NCBI GenBank assembly: GCA_963978905.1
Contig: OZ022261.1
Span: 18,895,582 to 18,959,581 of the forward strand
Length of the DNA stretch: 64,000 nt
Direction: 5' to 3'
Source of the DNA: Trichostrongylus colubriformis
Taxonomy: Eukaryota > Nematoda > Chromadorea > Rhabditida > Trichostrongylidae
In this document: in pieces, positions 48,005 to 57,215 of the stretch
How positions within the stretch are numbered: the stretch's first letter is position 1
Layout: each line of letters opens with the position of its first letter
Notes under the pieces: generated by a model
What the model saw: only the letters and a program-made list of their open reading frames with translations
Told to the model about the DNA's origin: nothing
The model's database searches: none
Position numbers and translations under genes: made by a program

Positions 48005-51000
48005 TAAACATAAGATTTCTTCTTAGGATCCACGTAGAGTCGGCGCGGCGAGTGTCGAATCCGTGGCGATCGGCGAAGTCGTGGCGTCGTCGCTGGTGTC
48101 GACGGTGGCGTTGATTCGCAGTCAGGTGAGGAAGTGGCGGTCGGCAACGTCGCTTCGTTGTCTGATGTTGACGGAACATCGGTAACGGCAGGTTTTCCAG
48201 ATATAGGGTTCAGATCGAAAGTTTCAAGTAGTTTGTCGACGACTGGCGTATGGTCGCGTGGTTTGAGCTGATTTGCGTGTCGCGTCCACAGTACGTTTGC
48301 ACAGCGTACTCGATAGAGACCGTTTCCGAGGCGCTGAGTTATGATTCCAGACGTCCAAGTCGCCTTTGGTCCTCGATAATCCTTGGCGTAGACAGCGTTG
48401 CAGACATCAAATTGGCGGCGTCGTGTGCCATGATGCCTCCGGCTCCAACGGTTTTGTCAGTGGACGGCATCATCAACGTGGCTCAGTGCGTAGTCGGCGA
48501 CCCATAAAATTCTCAGCCGGAGAGAGATGATTCGGTCCCGACGGGCACGGTGTCCAGCGATATGCCATGAGGAAGGTTTGTAAAGAGTCTGCCGGCGCTT
48601 CCTCCCTTTTCAGCTTGGCTAATCCTGTCTTGAAAGTGTCCACAAAACGCTCTGCTTGGCCGTTGCTTTGCGGATGAAAAGGAGGGAAACGGATGTGTTC
48701 GATTCCACGGCGACGGCAAAAATCTTCAGTGTTGATGTGAACTATGTGCCGTTGTCCGTGATGAGCATTTGTCGATGCCCGAGTTGCGCGAAAATTGCTC
48801 ATGGCCCTGATTGTAGCTGATGTGGAGATTGTATCCATCCGTATTATTTCCGCCCTCTTTGAGTAAGCGTCCATGACGACAAGGTAGAAGATTTAATCGA
48901 ATAGTAAAGCAAAATCGGCATGAACTCGTGTCTACGGCGCTGGCTTTCGGCCAAGAGTGAAGTTCAGTCTTCACGAGGTTCCTAGCGAATTTTGCACAAG
49001 TAGTGCAGTTTCTGAAAAGGCTCTCAATGTCTGCATGGATTGACGGCTAGTAGACGTAGCTGCTAGTGAGCATTTTCATGCTTATTTGTCCTGGATGAGC
49101 CTTGTGGAGCGATTGTAGTACACGATGTTGTAGAGTCTTGTAGTACACGTGTTGTACAGTACACGATGTTGTAGAGATTACGAGACGGCTTGCAGTGAGA
49201 ACGCATGATTCAGCAGTTGAACGCGATCCGCGACGGTTGTAGTAGGGCCATAGTGGAGAGTTCTGATCCATTTTAGGCTAGCGTCCCGCGCGGGTGCAGG
49301 AGAACACTTGGGATAGACAAGTGTCGGCCGCATTTGCGGTCTGTATTGCTTCAAGGGAGACCGGAAGGTGCGAACAGGTTTCTTCCAGTTCGGCGGATAT
49401 TTCGACGTTTACAGCGGCGATGACTTTGTCTTCCGGTTCCATTGAATGTGACGCCATCAGACGTGAGAGTGCATCCACTTGTCCGAAGTCACTTGTCCTG
49501 ACATAGTGAATACTGAAGTAGTAGTTCAGCAGGATGGTCGCCCATCGTTGCAGATGATTGGCGCTGTACACGGGTATTCCCTTCTTACTCCCAAAGATCG
49601 ATATAAGTGGCTTGTGGTCCGTCCTTCGAATGAAGTGACGTCCATGGATGAAGCGATGAAACTTCTGTACGGCAAAAATGAGGGCGAGTGCTTCCTTCTC
49701 GATTTGGCTGTACTTCTTCTGGGTTAGCGTTAAGGCACGCTTTGCACGACAGGCAGCCTTTTCCGCTCCATTTGGGAATCTGTGCGAAAGTACAGCTCCT
49801 ATTACAAAGTTTAAAGCGTCTGCGGCAACAATGATGGTTAGCTTGGGATCGTAGTGCGTCAGAAGTAGATCTGACTTGAGTGTCGCTTTGATGCGTTCAA
49901 ATGAAGAAATAGCCTCATTCCTGGCGAGAGTGTCCAGTGGAGCACGTAGACTGTGTGGATCCCTGACGAAAGACCCGTAGAAATTGACCAAACCCACAAA
50001 TGCGCGAAGTTGTGTGACGTCCTTTGGCGGTAGCATCTTGTAGATTGCGTCGATCTTTTGAGGGTCCGGGCGTCACCCTGCGACGTTAATCACGAACCCA
50101 GGTAGCGTATTTCGGTATGCCGAATGAGCATTTTTCTAGGCGTACTCGTAATCCACGGTCGTGGATTCTTCGAAAGACAGCTTCAAGACTAGTGTTGCGT
50201 TCATCGAGAGTCTTTCCAGTTACTATGATGTCGTCAAGAAAGGCAGCGGTACCTTCTAGTCCAGTGATCAGAGTGTCCATCTGCTGCTGGAAGATCCCGG
50301 CGTTGACTTCACTCCAAAAGGTAAGCGGTTGAGCTGAAAGGGTCCGCGATGCGTGATGATGGTTAGGAGATGTCGAGACTTTTCATCCTCTTCTACATGG
50401 AGGTACACTTCGGATAGACCCAGCTGCGAAAAGTGTCGTCCTCCATTGAGCCTGACAAAGATATCCCCTGGTGTTGGAAGTGGATGCTGGTGCTGTTCCA
50501 AATCGTCGTTCAGACCTGGAGAAATCCGCGCAAAGGTGAATGGATCCATTCTTCTTCTGAACAACGACAACGGGGGCAGCCCAGCCGGAATGGTCGACTG
50601 GTGTTAGAACCTTGGCAGCAACCAGCCTATCGATTTCTTGTGAGATCCGAGGTTGAACGGCGTAGGGGAATGGACGAGCCTTTCGAAAAACAGGTGTCGC
50701 ATTAGGCTTCAGCTTGAGGGAGGCTTTTGACTTGTTGCAGCATCCTATTTCTGCTGCGAACACTTCAGAAAAGTCGTTGTGGAGTCGCTTGGTAAGGATC
50801 ATGCGTTGAGTCGTAAGACAAGTTGCGGATATGGCGTTGCACGTGATGTCACCAGTAAGACGTTGGAAGAGTGGCTTGACTTGACGGGCATAGCCAGCTG
50901 CGTCCAACTTTGAGACGATGAGGCGTGGTCTTGCGGCATCGTCGAGCGTTGCCCCATCTTGCGTTATGATGTCCTCGTAGCGGCTGGACCAGAAGTCAAG

Positions 51001-51153
51001 GGTGTAGCCCTTGTCCGGATCGTGCGTGAATTCTGACAGGCGGCCAAACAGCGAATTCGTAATGAACTCCGCCGACGTAGTGGGAACAGTCGACGGGCTG
51101 GACCCCACCGTCGAGAACATCCCTTTCATCTCCTCCATAACTGCTCGAAGCAT
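48005..51153 (-). pseudogene. Gypsy gag-pol remnant (gag fragment, RT, RNase H, integrase)
   Basis: Order on the minus strand: a gag N-terminal piece (about 51153-50890) with FGRLSEFTHDPDKGYTLDFW, then without a stop the pol region before RT (KARPFPYAVQPRISQEIDRL), so end of gag, zinc knuckles and protease are missing. Reverse transcriptase spans about 50750-50080 with FLDDIIVTG near 50240. RNase H lies at about 50036-49280 (VAADALNFVIGAVLSH, TDHKPLI). Integrase spans 49270-48005, with a zinc-finger end (NCTTCAKF), a core (DAYSKRAEI, HPQSNGQAERFVDTFK) and a GPY/F-like C-terminal module. Frameshifts lie near 50570, 50080, 49270, 48880 and 48470. Not functional. Confidence 0.88.
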
Positions 51154-51305
51154 CTTTTGCTGTGTTTGTGCTTGGCGTCCAAGATGGCTTGCAGAGTCCT
51201 CGCATCCGTAGCGACACGTCGAAAATCCGGTAAGTTGAGAGATGCGGTGGTTCGTCGGCGTTGAATTTGTTGTTGGCGGTGAGTAGTGAAGTGCTGATCG
51301 CCAGA

Positions 51306-51522
51306 TGTTGTGGAGTGCAGGAGAGCGAGACGACTTAAAAGTCGTTTATTAGACGAGAACTGAGTAATAGAGCAATGGCGGGTTTATATACCCTGAAGGC
51401 CAGGTCAAATCTTTAGTCAAACAACCCATATGCACGATCAAACCACATGGGGTACAGATCAAACGATACCTAAGAGTGCACTTAATAAAATCACACTAAA
51501 TCACTGGGACGTCTCCACAACA
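51306..51522 (-). repeat. 5' LTR of the Gypsy element
   Basis: 217 bp, TGTTGT...ACAACA, the upstream LTR for the minus-strand element. Contains cttaataaaatcac near the transcription/polyadenylation region and ctttaagtcg-type inverted segments (gacttaaaagtc). Confidence 0.92.
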
Positions 51523-51524
51523 AT

Positions 51525-52750
51525 AATGAAGTATGAAAACAGTACAAAACGTCGAGATGGCGAAGAAAATTTCAAGCTTCATGAACCATGTAACTAAACC
51601 ATGTAACTTTTCGGTAACACATTTATACATTTTTATGCAACACAGTTGTGCTCCTTCTCGGAAGGTCCTGGGAAAAAACCTATGGTTTTGACGTGGCGTA
51701 ATATATGAGTAGAAAAATAATGTGTTTACCTGGAAGCCAAACTATCCCAGACTACAGCGTTCCAGTCACCTGAAAGCCGACTAAAGTCCACCTCATCATA
51801 GAAATCAAATTCAACGAAGTGTGACGACAGAGGTCATTTCATATACTGCGATGAAGTCAGACACTCACGGTCTGTTGCATTTTATAAAGTCACATACATG
51901 ACACAAAAAGCCGGTTTTAAGTCCGCCTAAATGGTCCTAAGACAGTAGAAAATGAGCAACAAAGTCTGATTTGAAGGGAGCAACTTTGACCAGTTTGTTG
52001 CCGTGCTTTTCAGCTGAGGCGTTCAGTATATGCATATCGGAAGGCTCTTTTAAAACCCACGTTGAAACCAATGCAACCTGGATCCAGAATGTGGGATCAC
52101 TCTCGCTCATGTTGACTGCTAAATGGGGCTATATTTTCATAGGGGATGGGACGCCGATGCACTGACAGCGGTTGGATTGCTTAATGGACAGCATAATAGA
52201 CTGTCATTGGAACGGTGGGAGGGAGTTCGTGATCTGGCTAACTTTTGCGTTCAGCTTTCTGCACTTTTTAGATTTTCACCGTCCAAAGCTGAACTATTTG
52301 TGCCCATGCAAAATGATTGCAATTCCTGTTGCTATCGCACCAAACCGTTCCCATTCAAAAGCCTTCAGTAGTTAGCATGTTTGGACCCTCCCGCGTTCTT
52401 ATCACGCGAGCCAAGCGTTTCTGCATCGAACTAGTGTGATATTCGTGATCAGGAGGCCTAACTAGCCCTAGAAGCAGAGTACATCAAAATTTAGCTTTGA
52501 CCCAACTTCGAAGCATTGGGTTGACATTGTACATAGTCAGTTCTCTTTTTGTAGAAACGAATAGCTTACAGTTTCGCTAAAATACAACGAAGCGCACTCG
52601 TGGAGTGGCCGCCTTCCACGCGAACTGCACCGAGCAGCTACCATGCAATGAAAAAAGCACTTTCCCGATGTCGGCTAGTGTCCTATTTTCGTTGAGTGTT
52701 TCGAGCTAGATAGTAGTGCTAGTAGTCGCACAATTCTTCGAACGTGGGTC
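51525..52750. other. Gene-free stretch, nothing recognised
   Basis: Several short plus-strand frames overlap between 51971 and 52375, but none has recognisable motifs or splice support. Confidence 0.35.
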
Positions 52751-53654
52751 TAAAGTCGTTTATTATTTATTTATTCATTGCTCGCATAGGTGCGCTATGA
52801 CAATTGCCTACAAAGTCAACACATACATGTCATAAAAACATGAGTGTATTGCGGTCTATAGTGGAACCAGGGACCTAAGAAGTCTACCTAATTTCGAGAT
52901 AAATAGAAGGGAACAGTGACCACTGAGTAGTTGAGTTCGTTATGAGCGTCGCAAGGTTCACAGTGTGCTTATGTAAACAATTTAGGCGGATGGCGCTAGG
53001 GAAAACGCCATTTCAAAACAAAGCAGGGTGGTAAGGAATCTGGAGCTGAATTTTCGGATGCCAGGCATTCCCTACCCCTGACAATTCAGCTCCAGACCCG
53101 CCAGATAAGATTCCTCTTCATGCTCAAACAAGTGACCGCATAAATCCTGTAAGACTAGTGATGGATAATCCCAGTTATACCCTCTATTTATATCCCTAGC
53201 TTGTCGGTTACCTTAGAACAACACTTCCAACGCAACATAAACAAGCAAGAAAAAGTGATATGTAAAAAACTATCGAGAAAAGAAAATCTCACAACACATC
53301 GACGTCGTCTCCACCAGTCCAGCGAAAATAAGTGGTCCACAAGCTTGCACTACTGGAAAAGTAAAGCCTAAAATAGTTAATAAATTCCATTTTCCTTAAT
53401 CTGTTCTTGAAAATGCTAACATTCTGAGCATCCAAGATCTCAGCCGGAAACAACTGGAGCCATCTCGCCCCGCGAAAGAGCAGGGAATTGATAACATTGG
53501 ACTGCTGTTTTTTCGCAGTGTAGGACACTGCAGAGAGAGCTTCTGTGCGCGCCCTCTGCAAGGTCCAAACCTCCAATATTTACTGGTTTAAGATTGAATT
53601 TTCCCCTCAGTAGCTTAAAACAAAAGACGACATCATTAAGACCCTCCGGTAGTG

Positions 53655-53825
53655 TAGTGCTCGTTATGGGTGGAGTAACCAATTGACTCTCCATTGGTTG
53701 TCGGCGGTTCGAAGGCGGTCTCTCCTCGCCCTATTGCCTGCAGTGGGGCGTGGAGAGACCGCCTACCAACCGCTGACAACCAATGGAGAGTCAATTGGTT
53801 ACTCCATCCATAGCGAGCGCGGAGT
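53655..53825. mobile_element. Foldback MITE inside the LINE
   Basis: Inverted arms of about 70 bp with ggagtaaccaattgactctc on the left and the complement on the right; the spacer is about 25 bp. It splits the LINE reading frame between CLGLKG and LNDVVFCFK, which are contiguous in related LINEs, so it inserted after the LINE. Confidence 0.8.
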
Positions 53826-53908
53826 ATGCCTTTAAGTCCCAAGCACTTCAGACGATCCTTATAATTGCGCATATGAATAGGGTAGGCTGGATTCGGGTAA
53901 CATATATA

Positions 53909-55478
53909 CAGTGCTCTGCATAATTGTACAGCCACCTATAAATTGTCCAAAATCTCTGTTTGTAGAGTGGTTCAAAAAAGTCTCTAAGTAAAAGATGTAG
54001 CCAGTGTGGACGCGCAATCGCGCATCAACATCAAATTGTAGTTGGGAAACACAGAAAAAATTTTCTTCATTTGTTTTGTAAATGTCGCTTTCCTATTCTG
54101 CAAAACTATACAGCCACTTCGGATTTTCTCGTCGCTTTTGACCTCCACTTGCTGGAGCTGTATTGTTGCTGTAGGCTCACCATTTTCAGGTAATGAAAAG
54201 AAGAAAACTGCTATCTGACTTGAAGAAAGATCAATTTACCTCAATATAAGGCCTGCAGACGTCCAAATCCCATATCGCGCGAAAATGCAGACGACTTTGC
54301 ACATTCCTCGATAATCTAATAAGATATTGCAGGGTATGAAACCAGAACGACTACTGAAGGCCCTGCTACGCCTTTAGATAGAGACAAGCGCAGCATTCCA
54401 AAAGATGAGTCAAGTTTTCCTAGGTCATGCTCGGGAACAAGATCACCGCTGGAGCTTAAGATGTCAACAAAGGCTGTTTATAGGAATCTGAAGAAGTGCA
54501 AATACATTTCTAGGCAAGAATCTAGAAGGACAGTGTTCAGAACCCCAAAATACCGCGAAACAGAGTCAGTTTTGCCAAGAGATGGATGAGAGCAGATCGG
54601 ATTGAGGTGCATGATGCGTTCAGAAGCTTAACACATTTCCTTTACTGTTTTTTCTCCATGCTGTCCTTCTTTATGAGAAAAAACTCAGATATGACGGCCC
54701 GCGTGTCTACCGGCACAATAGCATGAGGGACAGACTTCGGTTTTCAAGAGGATCTCCAAAGAAGGAGGTGTCATGGTGTGGGGCCTAGTCATCTTTGAAA
54801 TTTTTGTCTCGTTTTCGGAAGAACAAGCCATTCGATTTACGGATCTTTGTGCGTCGTACCATACTCTCGTCGTGCGTGTTGAAATCTACACCAAAACCTT
54901 GCTTTTGGGCATGTTAATGGGCCATTTCCTGTCAACCGGAGCACTCCATCATCGCGATGCCGTCACCGAAGGACTTTCTTACCGGGACGACGAACGGACC
55001 TGACCTTTACCAGATGGCAAATTCGTTGGAGTTTTATGCTGAAAAGGAGTTACGTGGAGAGAAGCCATTTCGAAGGGGTTAGGGAGTTTAAACAGGCCCT
55101 CATCGAAGCATGGCACCAAGTGTACTAAAAAGATTCTGAAAAAATTTATATGGGTCTAGGTAGTCAAAATTTTTGATTATTCGAAATGAAGGAGGTCCAG
55201 CTGTTGTGATATTGGTATTTTTCTCCTTTTTGTTAATTACTCGTTGATCGATACCTCAATCTGTTCAGCGTCTGTATAATTTTGCAGAATAGGAAAACCA
55301 ACATTTTCAAAACAAACGAAGAGAGAATTTTTCTGTGTTTTCCAACTACAATATGATGTTTATGCGCGAATGCGCGTCCACACTGGCTACATCTTTTACT
55401 TAGAGACTTTTTTGAATCACTCTGCCAACAGAGTTTTTGGACAATTTATAGGTGGCTGTAAAATTATGCAGAGCACTG
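53909..55478 (+). mobile_element. Tc1-like element with ~210-bp inverted repeats
   Basis: Ends start CAGTGCTCTGCATAATTGTA and are flanked by TA at 53907-53908 and 55479-55480. The inverted repeats extend about 210 bp. A second copy of the end motif (ctgcaaaa.tatacag) lies near their inner edge, as in elements with two transposase-binding sites per end. The 1570-bp interior encodes a decayed Tc1/Tc3-type transposase on the plus strand. The LINE reading frame on each side joins exactly if one TA is kept. Confidence 0.92.
54310..55140 (+). pseudogene. Tc1/Tc3-type transposase remnant
   Basis: Pieces in different frames: a DNA-binding end (LKMSTKAVYRNLKKCKY) near 54450, the block KEGGVMVWGLV near 54760-54790 that is conserved after the first catalytic Asp in Tc1 transposases, and a C-terminal FKQALIEAWHQVY near 55090-55130. 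Many stops lie between. The catalytic triad cannot be traced. Non-functional. Confidence 0.75.
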
Positions 55479-55863
55479 TACATCAAAATTTTAGTAAAAA
55501 TTGCTAAGCTTTTTCGACTTTTGCCTGTAGTTTCCTTGTGCGAGGGTTCCAAATTTGTGATCCATACTCTAAAACTGGTACTACATATGTAGGTCTTCTT
55601 AAGTTTTTTGGAGGTAGACGGATCGTAGCATCGAGTGTTCCTAAAAATCGTGAAAAAAACATTAAATGCATTCTGTGTAGTGAGACTGCTGTACTGATCA
55701 AATCTAGCTCCCTCTTCATATGAAATCCAAGGTCTCGAACACTTTGCGAAGTGTGTAGCACCACTTCATTGAATGAGTATGAAACTGTCTTGGCTTTTCC
55801 CATGTGAAGAACCAATGTTTCACTGAGACTGACAGGTATCCCCCGGGCTGAAATCCACGCCAT

Positions 55864-55973
55864 CATATTACTAATGAGCGGGTTAGAGCATCGTGGACAC
55901 GCTTATGAGTAACTTCACCATATTACTAGTGAGCGGGTTAGAGCATCGTGGACACGCTTATGAGTAACTTCAG
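55864..55973. repeat. Direct tandem duplication of 55 bp
   Basis: Two adjacent copies (55864-55918 and 55919-55973) of a unit starting catattacta and containing gagcgggttagagcatcgtg, almost identical. It lies in the LINE RT region and disrupts its frame. Confidence 0.92.
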
Positions 55974-56199
55974 TGCACAAACCATAAATCTTCGTATCAT
56001 CAGCGTGCATCTGCACTTTAACAGCAGGGTGTGTTTTCAAACAATTATGGTTAGTCATAGATGTGTGCTAAAAACAGGAGAGGTGAAAGCACACCTCCCT
56101 GGAGAACACCACTGTACACGGGGAACGCTTTGGAAACGCGTTCCCGACTCTACTCACATCAGTAGGAGGGAATCCAATAAACCTTGATCAGGCCGGAAA

Positions 56200-56935
56200 C
56201 TTGTTCCCAGGGGTTGTTCGACCCCTGAGCATGAACACCATATGCGCTTTACGGCAGGACGCCCAGTTCTTGCGTAATGAGCGTTGGCAGGTCCACACAG
56301 ATCAGTCGTTGAATACACAAAAAAACCGAGAATAGAGGTAGTCTGGCAGACTAAAAAAGGATTTTGCCTGTAGTTCACATGTAAGTTCATACATGAGCTC
56401 AAAAGGATGAATATTGAAGAAATAAAACTTTCCTCAGTAGGGATCGAACCATTAACCATTTTCTGACACTCTTGCACAGGTAAATTTGACACCGATTTTC
56501 TAATTCATATATGAGCCTCTATAAGATAGAAAACCGCTTCAGAAAAGTTCACTGATGGGTCTCCCTTGCTGGCCTCTGTTCGCGTTCGCCTTCCAGTGAC
56601 TGTTCGAGGTCACTGGCCACGCTTTCTGGAGGAAGGGTTTAGGGTCTGTTATACTAAGCCTTATAATTGACAAGATCTGGCTGTGTCCCAATCGCAGTTG
56701 AGGCCCTATAAAACGTTTTGTACGTCTTGTCTAAGAAGGTCTTGTCCCACGAAGAGTCAGGATACACTCCCTCCTAGGCTCATCCTTTGCTTTTATGCCG
56801 TAAACCTTGTTAGGGAACAGAGATATAACGTTTTCAAGCGTAATAATGTAAGCATAGTTAAGGCGTGCCTAAAGAAAACGAAGCTAAGACTAAAAGGCGG
56901 ACGACAATCACAAAATTGTGGGAGGGAGAGAAAGC
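56200..56935. other. Spacer between LINE and composite repeat copy B
   Basis: No gene recognised. A small inverted block near 56570-56620 (cagtgactgttcgaggtcactgg) is visible. The 194-codon plus-strand frame 56683-57267 overlaps the tRNA-like MITE and is not credible as a gene. Confidence 0.35.
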
Positions 56936-56939
56936 TCAC

Positions 56940-57215
56940 AGCAGTTGTTACAAGTAGGCTGAGTTATCGGCAAAAGTTTCGGTTTCGGACGGGACTTGAA
57001 CCCGCATTTCATGCTTTCCTAGCATATGTGCTAATAGATTACACTGCCAAGACCCCTTTCACCTTAACTCAGCTCCTGAATGGCATATTTACCACAGATT
57101 ACCACAAATTATCTGCATTCACACGCACAACTCAGCATACTTGTAACAAATGTCGCATCGCAGGTTGCGGCGAAAATCAGCAGCTGCCAAATACCAAAGA
57201 TATCAAAAACAATAG
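56940..57215. mobile_element. Foldback MITE with tRNA-like core, second copy
   Basis: Reverse-orientation copy of 28935-29255. The arm next to the composite repeat (57130-57215) is complete; the far arm is truncated at about 56940. The core is the tRNA-like sequence at 56981-57054. Confidence 0.7.
56981..57054 (-). other. tRNA-like sequence, second copy
   Basis: 74 nt on the minus strand. Acceptor stem GGTCTTG with CGAAACC (one mismatch), a five-pair anticodon stem (TATGC/GCATG) with loop TAGGAAA, and T-arm with GGGTTCAAGTCCC. Position 33 is A rather than T. Better folded in the anticodon arm than the 29 kb copy. Likely a tRNA-derived core, not a gene. Confidence 0.6.

Larger units (their letters stand above)
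47756..51522 (-). mobile_element. Ty3/Gypsy LTR retrotransposon, internally deleted
   Basis: Two LTRs (47756-47982, 227 bp; 51306-51522, 217 bp) start TGTTGT and end ACAACA. Transcription runs on the minus strand. Just inside the 5' LTR the minus strand reads TGGCGATCAGCAC (51303 downward), a plausible primer-binding site since it starts with TGG. Just before the 3' LTR is a purine tract AAAGGGGGAGG (47983-47993). The interior holds a short gag part, reverse transcriptase, RNase H and integrase in normal Ty3/Gypsy order. At 3767 bp it is short because gag's end and the protease are gone. I see no matching target duplication (agagt versus ataat). Confidence 0.9.
52757..56200 (-). pseudogene. 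CR1-like LINE copy, interrupted by two transposons
   Basis: Minus-strand LINE. The RT C-terminal half begins near 56200 and continues to 55481 (frame 55866-55504 with LEYGSQIWNP). A Tc1-like element occupies 53909-55478. The protein frame resumes at 53908 (YPNPAYPIHMRNYKDRLK), is interrupted by a foldback at about 53655-53825, and continues (LNDVVFCFKLLRGKFNLK... SLLFRGARWLQLFPAEI) to near 53289. The 3' untranslated part ends in an A-rich tail at about 52755-52780 (minus-strand caatgaataaataaataat). Two stops lie in the RT part, so it was already decaying. A small inverted repeat (gaatctggagctgaatt and its complement) lies at 53036-53105. Confidence 0.8.
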
